From NCBI RefSeq assembly GCF_030272615.1, contig NC_081405.1:317489041-317553040 (forward strand): a DNA stretch of 64,000 nt, given 5' to 3'. A program made the position numbers and the translations under genes. Positions 11,243-22,440 of this stretch are shown here, one piece after another. This stretch comes from Cryptomeria japonica (taxonomy: Eukaryota > Streptophyta > Pinopsida > Cupressales > Cupressaceae). Below the pieces are notes generated by a model. The model was not told where the DNA came from. It made no database searches and saw only the letters and a list, made by a program, of their open reading frames with translations. Positions within the stretch are counted from its first letter, which is position 1. The number at the start of each line of letters is the position of its first letter.

Positions 11243-14200
11243 ATGGCTTCTGCATCGCACTCTAGTTCTAGTGCACCCATTGATTCAGTAGATTTCATCC
11301 AACGGAAGGCAAAATATAATGCCCTATCCCAAATACCCACTAGTGTTATAGTTGAGGAAGGTATTTCAGATTATATTGATTGTAAAATTGAAGACCTAGT
11401 TTCTCTAGTGATCCATTCTCAGTTAAGCTTATTCTACGCGAAGGACAAGAAGATCAAACTGGAATACAACATCTTGGAAAAGAAGAAGCTTCACAATGTG
11501 GTCTATTTCCTTGAATAATTTACAAACGATCACATACGCATCATTCTAAGCAGAGTGTAAGGTGACAAAATGTATCTTGAGCACACACATGACATCACAC
11601 TGAAAGCTATTCATGCTGTCACTAGTTTCTGTAACATTGGAGATGTGCAGCCCTAAGGAAAGTCATTAAGATAGAAATGACCAAGCTCACCGGTTCTATG
11701 AGTGACCAATGGGGAATGACCGTCAATACCATCAAGGATGATCTAGTCAAATATGCCTGCATGGTGATAGGTTATCGGACATTCAATGCTAGCAGAATTA
11801 ACTCTGTCTCTACTATAGCGGTAAATGCCACCTATAGGATGATCATGGAAGATGCCTCGTTTGATTTATGCACCTATATGCAAAGGCAACTTTTGGTGAA
11901 CCTGAAGTCACTTAAATAGGACAATGCCTTGAAATTTAAATTTGGACAACTATTGGTTGGATTGTTCTTCTACTTCCAAGGCTATTTCCCAAGAGTTGGT
12001 GATATTCAGTGGTCTATTGCCCAACCGGTTACCAAGCAAATCAGAGAAAGTCTTCAAGTGGTTGGAACCAGTTATGCTGAAGTCCTGAACAAATACTTTG
12101 ATGAGTTCAATCGCAAGATGAGGCAAAGGGTGAGAATATCTAGTGATATTGTGAAGAAGTATGAAGAGGACATCTGCTTCACCATCATAGTAGATGAGTG
12201 TATAATAGAGGCAGTTGATCCTAGAAAAGAAAAGGTGGAACCTATGGGATATGAGGTAATATATGATATGCTAGATGGGTATGCTTCTACCCTACTTGCC
12301 TCACCGCTTGATCCTAAGAAGAAGAGAACCGACACCTATCTAGAAAGGGTTACACCGGTTGAAGAGCCTTCAATAAAGAAGGGAAAGGCAGTGCCATATG
12401 TATCGGCATGAGTTACTTCAGCAAGTCCTAAAGTGATCAAGCAGTCATCGGCAAAGAAGAAACCGGAAGTTGCACCCGCCAAGGTATTTGAGAGGAAGCG
12501 GAAGACAAAAGGAAACACACTGGACTCAGAGGACACAGAATCTGAAGAAGAACCTAAGAAGACTAGGAAAACGAGGAAGAAGACAAAGACAACTACCAAT
12601 GAACCGGCATCATCAACACCAGTAAATATTGATATTTCTTCTTACAAACTTTTGACACATTGTCAAAGAACTATCAAGAATATTAGAAGAAAAGTGTTGA
12701 GTGATTTAGTAGATTATTTTGATGATTTCAATGACAATGAGAAAGAGAAAGTAGAATAGGAAGTCATTGAATATTTATGTATGAATGATCGGTCGCCATC
12801 AAAAATTAAATCTGTGACACGAGATTCTTTATACAATTCTTTAGATAACAAATGGCGCATTGCCATAGAAAAGGAACAGGAAATAAGAGAGGAAATATTT
12901 GCTCAATATTTTCCTGATGTGTCTAATTCAGAACTTTATGAAGTTATGGAAAAATATAAAGGCCTCTTCTTCATGAGAAGAAGGAGACTCTTGTTGCTAG
13001 AAGGGAAAGTCCCTGAAGTGGTAAAAGATACCCACTCTCATGCCAAAGTCGCTCTGAGGTTGTACCAGTGTCCGAAGCCAACAACAAGGCTGAACAAGAA
13101 CCTGAAATTGAAAAATCGGATGAGGTGTATGACAGTGCAGGAGAACTGGTCACGAAACAAATGGACCCAATTGATGTTGATGTTTTGGATGGTGAAAATG
13201 TCACCCCAGATACAACAAAGGACAAATAAAACAAAGAGAAAGAGGACGAGGAAAAATAGGACAAAGAAAAGGTTGACAAAGAGCAAGCGGAGAATGAGAA
13301 AAAGAAACAAGAGGAGAAAAAGAGAAAATAGGAAGAGAAGAGGAAACAAACAGAAGAGGAGAAAAAGAGAAAAGAGGAAGAGGAGAAGAGAAAAGAAGAA
13401 GAAAAGAAACAGGAAGACGAGAAGAGAAAAGAAGAGGAGAATAGGAAGCAGGAAGAGGAGAAGAAGAAATAGAAAGAGGAGAAGAAGAAGAAGGAAGAAG
13501 AAAAGAAACAGGAAGAGGAGAAGAGAAAAGAAGAGGAGAAGAAGAAGAAGGAAGAGGAGAAGAAAGAAGAAGAGAAGCAGAAAGAAGAAGAAAGGAAGAA
13601 GGAAGAAGAGAAAAGAAAGAAAGAAGTAGAGGAGCGAAAGAAGGCAGAAGAAGAAAAGCAAAAAGCCAAGGACAAGGAGGAAGCGGCAAAGAGCGTACAA
13701 GTGGAGACATCAAAGGAAACCGGTAGTCGAGCCAAACCGACTGACATTACCAGTCCCATTGACCTCCAATATACAAATGAAATGGAGCTATTGCAAAGCA
13801 TTAAGCTTACCCAAGAGCGACTAGAAGCGCTAAGGAGGAAGAAGGATCAAGATGCTATTCAAACTGCAGTGGAAACTCTTACCAGTTTGATTCCCAATAC
13901 AAACCTCCCAAGTATCGATTCCTCTCTAGCTCAACTGAAACTCTTATGCGTAGTTCTAGAGGACCAGGTGCAATGCCTAGAAGATGTTGCTGAAGCCAAT
14001 GCTCAAAAGAAGCATCAAAAGGTATTGAACACTACCTTAGTGAAGAAGTTAAATGAACTCTAGTCTGAACTTTAGAAGGCACAGAAGGGCATAATATATG
14101 CTATGGATGAGGGGAATCTATTGCTTAGTAAGATATGCCAACCCCATCTATTCTGTGATGATGTACTTGCTTAGAAAGACAAACTACAATCTGATTTGTA

Positions 14201-14567
14201 GACATACATAAGCACCTTCAAGACACCCTATGATTCCTTCACCACATATGGGCAAACCATTCACCGATTTCAACTCTAGACTACAAGAATAGAGTTAGAG
14301 ATCAACAATCGGACATGAGATTTGCAGGAACTTCAACTGGTTCTACTACCAAGACTGCAAATACTTCAGAAATGCTATCTCAATCTAGATGCCTTAACGG
14401 TCACTCAAGAGATGAGTACATTGGATGCCACGGAGGAATAGGTTTTCCAGATGCAAACGGAAAGTGAGGTTGCTACCTCATTGCTTGAGTCATGGTCTTT
14501 ATCCATGAAGACATTTATGCAGGACTTTAAATCAGTTTTTGACAAGTTTCACTCTTTATTGTCATAA
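11243..14567 (+). pseudogene. ORF-A: large retroelement-borne coiled-coil protein, unrecognised family, decayed
   Basis: About 1100 codons follow the ATG at 11243 (MASASHSSSS start), with a frame change in 11520-11676, another in about 12960-13055, and roughly 15 nonsense codons. Layout: N-terminal globular part (11243-12400) containing DLCTYMQRQLLVNLKS, LLVGLFFYFQGYFP and EPMGYEVIYDMLDGYAS; basic K/R/T-rich part (12430-12600); helical part (12630-12950); a K/E-only segment (13240-13690); and a leucine-rich coiled-coil C-terminus (13700-14567). It lies between gag and the 3' polypurine tracts, the place of Sirevirus env-like ORFs, but I see no signal peptide or membrane segment. ORF-B at 16047 is a homologue. 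I do not recognise a known family. The N-terminal part faintly recalls the putative plant transposon protein domain, a weak guess. Confidence 0.7.
13230..13695 (+). repeat. Purine-only GAA/GAG/AAG tract encoding a K/E-rich segment of ORF-A
   Basis: About 460 bases are almost entirely A and G on the plus strand, built from diverged AGAAGAGGAGAA units. In the ORF-A frame (that of the codon at 13701) it encodes alternating K and E with some Q and R, giving a predicted single long charged alpha-helix. Frames on the minus strand, and the K/R-only frame on the plus strand, are shadows. Confidence 0.85.
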
Positions 14568-14849
14568 ACACTTATGATTTTAATGATAATGAGAAACTGG
14601 GGTTATTCTACAGTACTCTGTCATTATTGGCAAAGGGGGAGAGTAGTATTCTGTATTTAAAATTTTGATGCATTTTATGTATACTTTCATGTTTATCTCT
14701 GTAAGGGAGTAGTATACATTGTATTTTCTGCAAAAGGGGTAGTGTATATGCTTAGGGGGAGTAATTTTGATTATGGCATATTTCTGTTGTAAAATATTTA
14801 GATGTCAAAATTTTTCCTAAGTGTTGCCATCACTACCAAAGGGGGAGAT
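14568..14849 (+). promoter_or_regulatory. Multiple polypurine tracts of element A
   Basis: AAAGGGGGAGAG (about 14633), TTAGGGGGAG (about 14752) and AAAGGGGGAGA (14838-14848) lie in the last 280 bases before the LTR. Only the last touches the LTR start. Repeated AGGGGGAG tracts upstream of the 3' LTR are a described Sirevirus trait. Confidence 0.75.
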
Positions 14850-16046
14850 TGTTGGCATTTTTGAAGATGTTGTTGTGATTGTCATTGATGGACACACACT
14901 TTCTTTGAGTTCACTTTTTGTATCTATGAGTTATGCTCAACCAGTATTTGTTCCAACCGGTATTATGTATTATAGTCTTTAGACTATCGGTGTTTTGTAG
15001 AAAGTGTTTACCGATCCCAAGCTATATGAAGACCCAAGCGGTATGAAGACCTCAAGTGGTTCGAGGATCCCTAAGTGGTATGAAGACGCAAAGTGGCAGT
15101 TATCATTTTCCCAGTCTTCATTTTGGCAAACCAGCAATTGGTAAAATGTGTGAATCGGTAATCAGTAAGATATGTGAACCGGAAATAGGTAAATGAATGA
15201 ACCGGTATTACTCTATGATGAGTTACCAACTGGTATTATTTTGTGATGAGTTATCATCCACCAACACTTTGGTAGTGATTCTATGTCATGTTGCCAAATG
15301 TGTCCAGATGCACTAAACCTAGGAACTTGCAATGTAATCCTATTGGACCGACATGAAATTAGATTCCTTTATAAGGACATCACGTCTAGGGTTTTAAAAG
15401 GTGGTTATAGTTTTGTGTGGTTGATGAAGTTTTTTCATGTGCAATCATAGAAGAAGATTAGGTCTATGTGAAGAAATAGAGTGTGAAGATATTGAAGACT
15501 GATGTAATGCTAAAATGCATTAACAATGAGCTATCAAGGATCTAACCAAGCATACTGTGCTAGTATTTAGATCACTCACTTGTTTATTACTCACATCTTC
15601 GACAAGTCTATAACCCTTAACTAGGTAGGCCTGGAAAAGCCTTTGTAAATCCTTTAACAAGGTGGTTCACAACTATAAATCTGAAATCCTCTCACAAGGT
15701 AGTCTTTAATCGGACTTATCTCCTAACAGAGATTGAGATTCCTAACATGATCTGTTTTGGTAAAGAACATTGTATGACCTAAACTGGTTTGGTTACTATT
15801 ATGTAGATAGTTACTTATGAGTTTCATCTCACCGTGGTTTTTCCCATTTGGGTTTCCAAGTCAAAAAATCTTTTGTTATGGTGATTGTGCTTCTATGGGT
15901 GAATGCCTTATTTGTTGTTTGGTTTGCATTTGTGTTAATCGGTTTGTTAGTAAAATTGTTATACCAGTTTACTGCTAAACTATTTAAGTTTTTAAGTTCA
16001 GTAATTATTGGTATACTAATTCACCCCCCCCTCTTAGTATTCATCA
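14850..16046 (+). repeat. 3' LTR of element A
   Basis: It starts TGTTGGCATT after the polypurine tract and ends near CACCCCCCCCTCTTAG ... TTCATCA. It shows the U5 module shared by the copia LTRs here (CCGTGGTTTTTCCC ... GGGTTTCCA at about 15832-15860). It contains many CCGGT words and repeated TATGAAGAC/GTGGTATGAAGAC units near 15020-15090. The right end is inferred because ORF-B resumes in frame immediately afterwards. Confidence 0.7.
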
Positions 16047-18226
16047 ACTCTCATGGAGGCAGTCAAGCCCCAAAATATTTGGATAGAGGAAATGGGCTAT
16101 GAGGTATATGCATTAATCCTTGATGCATATGCAAAAATTCTGATTGATGGAGTAATAGATGAGGCAGAGACACCGTATGGAACTGCATAGGAGAAGACTC
16201 TAGAGGTTGAAACAGAGGTCAATCGGAAGAGAAGGGAAAAACAAGAAGGAAAAGCAAGCAAATTTGTACAGGAGGTCTCAAAGGACATAAAGGCACTTAT
16301 TGATGTTGTCCCAGAGAAAGGGAGAAAGAGGAAGGATTTGGTAGTTCACATTGAACCTATAACTTTAGGTTCTGAATTAGAGGATAACACACCATTAGCC
16401 TTCAAAAGGGTTGTTAGGAAGAAACCAAAAGATCCTAAGGTAGAAGAAAAGATGCAACCAGTTAGAAAGGTCACAATCAAGTTACTGGTTCATAAGCAAG
16501 CACCTAAGGCTATACCTACAGTTGCATCCTATACTGCTAACAAGAGGAAGTAGAGTGACATTGATTTGGCACTTGAAACTGGTAATATAATTATCATACG
16601 ACCCAAAACTTGTGCATAAATTGTAGATGAAATAAAAAAAGATGGAATGTTGAAGAATGTTGAGTTTTATTATGAAAAATTAGAGGTTGATGAGTAGAGA
16701 GAGGTAGAGGAAGTAGTCATGTTATACTTACATATTTATAAGAAAGCATTAATAGAGATAGAAAATCAAATATTGGCTGAGTTATATAACATGTTAGATT
16801 CTAGAAGGTTTTATACTATGCAAGAAGATAAAAACATTAAAATGCAAGAACTTTTAGCTATCTATGTTAGTATTGCTCCAAATGAGATGGAAAAGATAGT
16901 TAAGGCTGCAGATAGAAAGGCTTTTAACATCAAACACAAGATAACTAGCCTGATGCTAGAGAGAATGAATGAAGTAATAAAGGAAACTCAGAAAGATTGG
17001 ATTAAATTTTTGGTAGACCATAGAGGATTCTTTACTTCATCGGAGACAAAGATAGATACTATAGATACCCTAGTTGAAGGGAAATGAAAAGGGATTATGG
17101 GTACTCCACCCTTAGTTTTGAAGAATATCAAGATAGTGGAAATTAAGTCACCGGTAAATACAAATGTATAGACAAATATTGAAACATCGGTTAATACAAA
17201 GAACATTGTACCGGATACTAACATTGAGGATAATTTTCCTCCAGATACTAATGTACAGGTTGAGGATAATGTTCCTAGAGAGGAATTGATAGTTGCATAG
17301 ACTGCACCAAGTGGCAAAGCCACCGGTGCAAGTGAGGAGGTAATAAAGGATAAATCATCAGAGAAAACAAAAGAATCTGGTAGGATACTAGTTGGGAGTT
17401 CATCATTATTGACAATTGACACTTCTCAAGTTGAAAAGAAAACCATCATAGAGATGAGTCTCACAGAAATGATGATGATGGCTGCTCAAAAACTGATGAA
17501 GGAGGGAACCACAGACAAGGGGATTATAGACCAATCAATAACTGTTTTGAAAAGATTAGTCCCAAACTGTAAGATTGAAAATGAAGTGATCCCTTCTGGC
17601 AAGCTTAAGGTAATAACTTAGCACATATCAAAATACTTTCAATCCTTACAACAAATCTCCAATCGACAAGCACTTGAAAGATTGGCTCAGGCTAAGAGAG
17701 CCACTTTTGATCATATCAATGAGATAGAGAAGAAAAAGATTGAGGAGAAGTTAATTGTAATTGAAAATTATTTGGAACAATGCACTAACATATATAGGGT
17801 ATGTTGCAATACTGAAATACTTACAACAAATGTAGATAAAAAGATAAAAGAGGTACATGAGAAAATTGCTAGTATTGCTAACTCTTTTGATGGATTAATT
17901 TCACTGACAACATCAATTGATAGTCAAATTTTGACTTTGGAGAACCAAATTTCTTCTTTTGAAAAGGAAAGAGATAAAATCATTCAGAGAGCTAGAAGTC
18001 TGAGTGGTTTGGTGAGTCCAAGATTGGATTCACTCTGTGTACATAAGAGGGAACACATGGATATGTAGGGAAAGCAACACCGACAGAGGTCAATGAGAAA
18101 GAATCTCTTGCATTTTTATTGAGTGGACTTGTATCTATCTCTGGCACATTCAAAACTAACTAGGATACTTATATGGAATTACTGGAGAAAGCTTATCCGG
18201 AAATCTTGAAAGTGGTCAAACTCTAG
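16047..18226 (+). pseudogene. ORF-B: diverged homologue of ORF-A, 5'-truncated
   Basis: A single frame runs from 16047 to 18069, broken only by nonsense codons (16188, 16551, 16617, 16695, 17085, 17169, 17298, 17619). A frame change then gives the final segment ending at 18226. Alignment by eye to ORF-A: MEAVKP ... MGYEVYALILDAYA matches its IEAVDP ... MGYEVIYDMLDGYA. A charged lysine-rich middle follows, then helical segments (VEFYYEKLEVDE region), and a coiled-coil C-terminus with heptad-like spacing (17682-18010, IEKKKIEEKLIVIENYLEQC). The terminal ESLAFLLSGLVSI matches the end of ORF-A. The long purine tract of ORF-A is absent. Function is unknown; heavy coiled-coil content suggests self-association. 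Confidence 0.7.
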
Positions 18227-18505
18227 TAAGATATTTTTTGGAGGTATTCAATGTACATTTCTTATTCTTTGACATTTTTTTTTACAATTCTTTTTGGGCA
18301 TTGATGTTAAAGGGGGAGTAGTATACATATGAAAAGTAATGAAATAATTTCATACATTTGGGGGAGTTATAGAGTTTTTGGAATTTTGGAGATATGGAGT
18401 ATTTTGCATATTCAACTTAGGGGGAGTAGGGCAGGATGAAATCGGTAGATGAAACCATGACCACTTTTTCACATGAGTGTTGCCATCAATGCTAAAGGGG
18501 GAGAT
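18227..18505 (+). promoter_or_regulatory. Multiple polypurine tracts of element B
   Basis: AAAGGGGGAG (about 18309), TTGGGGGAG (about 18358), TAGGGGGAG (about 18419) and AAAGGGGGAGA (18494-18504) occur within 280 bases. The last is followed by the LTR. The spacing pattern matches element A. Confidence 0.75.
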
Positions 18506-19414
18506 TGTTGGCAATTGAAACTCTATTGGTTAGGTTTCACTATTTTGTCATTGATGGCAACATGATTTTCGGTTCCAGCTTCATATGGTGTATCAGCAAG
18601 CACTTCATAGATTCTACACCGGCACCGGTAGGTCAGGAAGATTTCTTTGGTCACTGGCAATGCAGGCTGACATGCTATAGTAAACGTTATCGGTATTGGA
18701 GGCCAACATATCTTGGATCCGGCATCAAAAATTTGTGTTAATGCTTATTCATTTATGTTATATGACCGACTCGTAATCTGATATTGTATATATCTTTGTA
18801 AGCCGTCATAAGGCATAAATTTTGTATACGTTGTATAGGATAGACTGATTAGATCATTTTCATATGATAGGGATGCAATGGAATGCATATGTGAATTTAA
18901 TTATTCAGAGAGACTATGTATGTGAGGAATTTATTGTAAGGGTTATTCTAGTAAAGGGGTTTAGGGTTTCAACCGGAATAGACAGAGCTTAAACCAGAAC
19001 TATACTATGGCATAGAAGATGCTATCTTAGTAGTTCACACTTATATGGATTGTTGTCTAGAATTTTATGTAGTTAGTGAGGCTCCTATTGTGATTGAGCA
19101 GTGTGCTCTAGGCTGTAAGCCTTCCTGCAAGTACAGGCCCATCATATATTGTAATATCTCTTCATATCACCAGTGGATTGATATTGTGGGTCACAAATCC
19201 CACCATGGTTTTTCTTCATTGAGGTTTTCCACGTATAAATATGTGTGTTATGGTTCTCATTTATGTGTTTGGGTTATTGATTGCTTTACTTCTTTCAATT
19301 TTTTTTATACTGGTATACTAGTTGGTGTATGAATGTTTTGTGAAGGCTGAAATATTTTATTTTGATATTACATTGATTTACCCCCCCTCCTCTCAGTGTT
19401 ATTGGTTTCCAACA
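18506..19414 (+). repeat. 3' LTR of element B
   Basis: TGTTGGCAAT ... GGTTTCCAACA, 909 bases. The U5 side contains CATGGTTTTTC ... GGTTTTCCACG (about 19204-19234) and a CCCCCCCTCCTCTCAG tract just before the end, as in the other copia LTRs here. Confidence 0.8.
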
Positions 19415-19763
19415 CACCATCAGCATCCTGAATCCCTTCTAGAAGGTGCACCAACACCACCTATGCATAACATCAAAGATCTTCAATAAAGCTCTGTCAG
19501 TGAAACCCTTACTGGATCAATATAGCAAGCTTACTAGAACATAAGATAGCATTTGATCATGGTCAATACCAACTGACTGAAACAAGCTTTAGAAGCATAT
19601 GAACCATCCATACAAATATATTGCAACAACTAGATCATACCGGTGGCAACCAACTGATTATCTTCCAATATAATCCACCTACCAGAAGCCTGTAACCAAC
19701 CAAAATAACAAGTGTTGACATTAATGACAAAAGATCAGTGTAACACATAATCAATTCCATCAT
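19415..19763 (-). repeat. LTR fragment of the element N family
   Basis: About 345 bases resemble the N-family LTR at about 53330-53690, with matching blocks GCACCAACACCAC, AAAGCTCT, ACCAACTGA and AACACATAATCAATTCC in the same order. Orientation is the same as in element N (LTR reads on the minus strand). No internal sequence accompanies it, so it is a solo or truncated LTR. Confidence 0.65.
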
Positions 19764-21287
19764 ATGGCCGACAGTATGTGTCCTATAATGACATTATTAA
19801 GAAAAGGAATTGCATATATAGATCACATATATGATTTTGTAGACAATGACAATTCTAGAGATGATACTCAAAATGGTACCACTTGTACGTCTCCTAGGGT
19901 ATCTCATGAGAATGAAGAAAAATTAAATACTCCTATCAATGATCTCTCTAATGGAGAGACAACATTGTAGAGAAACATGACACCATCTTCTTCTCATACA
20001 CATACTCTAGTGCAAGGCTAGCAAGGTAAAAATTTTAGTGTATCAATCCCTCTAGATTCTTCTTATTCATCTAGAGCCTATCTTAATCATCAACATATTT
20101 GTAGGGAAGACGATGTTATGCATTTTATTCATGGTATTTCTCCTCACATACCATTATGAAAAGATGAAGCCTTAGATGATAAATACCCTTCTTCTTTACT
20201 AACCAAAGAGGACATGAATATTGATGATAGAAAGGGGAACCTACCTACAAAGGATATTCCTTCTTTATATAATTCTCTCTTTGACCCTTTTATGTGTCCT
20301 TACACTACAAATTTTGAAGAAATGTATAATTAAAGCCCTTCTTCTTCACAATTGAGAAAATTCTCTGAAATGGGATATGATATGATTTCAAAACAAGGCT
20401 ATAGAGGAAAATGACTTGGAAAACATGAACAAGGAATTAATATCCTATAGACCCTCCCACACACTTTACTAAAGAAGGCCTAGGATATCCCAATTCTCAA
20501 ACATATATGGAGAATTCTTGTAAGGTTAAAATTATTAAAGAGTATTTTACAAGATATAGAAACTAATGCCCATCAAAACATGCTTCTACATTAAGTAATC
20601 CTCCTTCTTTACTATTTGTTTTCCTCAAGAAAAAAATCAGTCTCTTTCCACTAGTATAGCTTGTCCTACATCTGCATGAATCACACAACATAAAACAAAT
20701 TTTTGTCACACTAGTATTCATGTTCTCATGTGACACCTAGCATAAAACAACTTTCTAGCCTATGGATTTGATGGCCTCTCTTGGTTTTATTTCCATGGAT
20801 CACCTAAATAAGATAACTTGTTGGCCTGTGGTGTCCAGATTATCTCTTATTTCCTCCTCATCATCTCATACCTTTGCTATTTTTTGGATCATGGTTCATC
20901 ATAGAATGAATTCTCTTGTTCCTTTAACTTGACCACTTGTGTTCTTGTAATACCATTCTGAGAATGAGATTAGTGGTAGAGACATTTTTATTATCAAGGT
21001 CTCTTCAACTAGCTAACTTGGAGCTTTTTGTTTATGTACTAACCCCTTATATGTCTTTTGTATTAGTTTTCTCTTTGTTTGGATTTTTTATCTTTGTCTT
21101 GTTTTGTTTGTTCTTGCATATGATTGTTTGATTTAAGGTTATAAGATTGATGGCTTGGTTCCTTGAAATTAGTAATGTATTATCTCCTTGTGATCTCACT
21201 CTTGGTTGCCCCTCTCTCTTCATCATCTTTCTATTTTTTTAATAATTATTTTCATAGGCTCATACTCATGTTAATTTGGGGGCTAAA
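19764..21287 (+). pseudogene. Gypsy-type internal relic with G-patch-like motif
   Basis: A degenerate frame from 19764 to about 20530 carries nonsense codons near 19968, 20022, 20157, 20331 and 20412. Around 20360-20440 the frame reads MGYDMISKQGYRGK, then LGKHEQGI after a TGA. This glycine pattern is like the G-patch found after the protease in some Tat polyproteins. From about 20530 the frame breaks up and is non-coding to the polypurine tract TTTGGGGGCTAAA (21275-21287). No RT or integrase is seen. The layout (post-protease region, about 750 non-coding bases, polypurine tract, TGTAGCAT LTR) resembles the 3' part of the gag-only element at 56549. Confidence 0.55.
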
Positions 21288-22440
21288 TGTAGCATAAATT
21301 GTAATCAATTCGATTCACACCTAATATTTGTGCTCCTACTTTAGTGTGTCCTATTTTCATTCCCCCTAGGCTTATTTTGGCCACATTTTTTCTCCAACCC
21401 TAATGTAACCTATTGACACAATTGAGTAGCCTCCATCCTAGATTTTTCCTCCCCCCTTGCTGATTTTTTAGTCATATTTCTACAAGACTAGGGCTTGGTG
21501 ACACCCTGGCCCAAACCTGGGTGCCCCACCACACCGGTGCACCTTAAACAAGACCCAATTCAAAATCCTATTGGGATCTCTCCCTCCGCAATGGATTTTA
21601 GTACTCATGGCTAGACTTGATCGTTGGAGGTCAGCCTAATTAGTAATTTCCATAGGGAACACTATATAAATATATCATATTAATTTATTTTATATCCAAG
21701 ACTCATCCATAGTATTTGCACATTCAAGCATTTGTCATCAAGCATTCTCAAGCATTAAAGGTAGCATTTTATCCCACCATATCCTTCAAGCATTATGGAC
21801 AAAAGTCACATCAAGCCTCATGGAAGGATGTGTGTTTCATTAGGTCATTCATGTTCATGTGGTTGTCATATTATTAAATCCAAGATTTGTTATTATATCC
21901 AAACTGTATTGCATCATCAATCTTCCTATCAACCATTGCAGATCAGAGTTATATCTCCCGACATTTATTTTAGTATTTACATTACTCAATTAAAGGTTAG
22001 TTCCTAAACTAGGATTTGACTAAAGGAAAACCCCTATTTGAAATCCCTTTTCCTTTATTTTCATGTGCAACTAGTTGACTTGAGAGCTATGGTTAAATAT
22101 TCTGATAGAGTTGGTGATGACCAATAGGTCTAGATTTTGAGAGAATGAAAAGCGGAGGACCAAGGAGACCTACTATTGTAATCCTAATTATTCTACCTGA
22201 ACTTCTGATAGTGAATCCAGTGTGTCTCCCTAATCTAGAAAAAGATATCACTTGCCTATCTTAGAGTTATAGGTCTAAGGCGACCTAACATCTTAGTGTC
22301 GACAATTTAGCCTAAACTTCTAGGAATAGGTTCTAATCTTATCCTTCTACATAGATCCCTATCCATGACTCTATTTCATATCTATAGAAGACTATTATTA
22401 CTATTTTACTTTAATTATCTATTGTTTTACCCCAAGTCAA
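21288..22440 (+). repeat. 3' LTR of the relic gypsy element
   Basis: It starts TGTAGCATAA directly after TTTGGGGGCTAAA. The start resembles the LTR at 56549 (TGTAGCATCC). Both carry a U5 block with GTTTGAC/ATTTGAC followed by AAACCCCTA (about 22012-22038 here, 57270-57295 there). ACTATATAAATATA at about 21660 is a likely TATA box. The 3' end is not defined by a repeat copy and is a guess. Confidence 0.55.

Larger units (their letters stand above)
10298..16046 (+). mobile_element. Element A: copia-like LTR element with gag remnant and large third ORF, 5' part outside or deleted
   Basis: Order: gag zinc knuckles, ORF-A, three AGGGGGAG-type polypurine tracts and a 3' LTR beginning TGTTGGC. Several polypurine tracts before the 3' LTR, and an extra coiled-coil ORF between pol and the LTR, are described for Ty1-copia Sireviruses, and this layout resembles that. 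No RT, RNase H or integrase is found between the knuckles and ORF-A, so pol is deleted here or never present. The left end is cut by the Tat 3' LTR. Confidence 0.7.
16047..19414 (+). mobile_element. Element B: 3' part of a related copia-like element
   Basis: ORF-B, polypurine tracts and a 3' LTR are preserved. The element begins mid-protein directly at the end of the element A LTR. Its missing 5' half should therefore lie left of element A's 5' end, outside the window, if A inserted into B. Gag and pol are not seen. Confidence 0.7.

Noticed and set aside
12781-13629. Plus-strand frame with a K/R-only tail
   Set aside because: The first part is genuine ORF-A, but the tail is a wrong-frame reading of the purine tract; the true continuation is in the frame of 13701.
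12971-13801. Long minus-strand frames rich in S/F/L across the purine tract
   Set aside because: They are the complement of the K/E repeat; composition alone keeps them open. The plus-strand frame through 13701 continues a homologue-supported protein.
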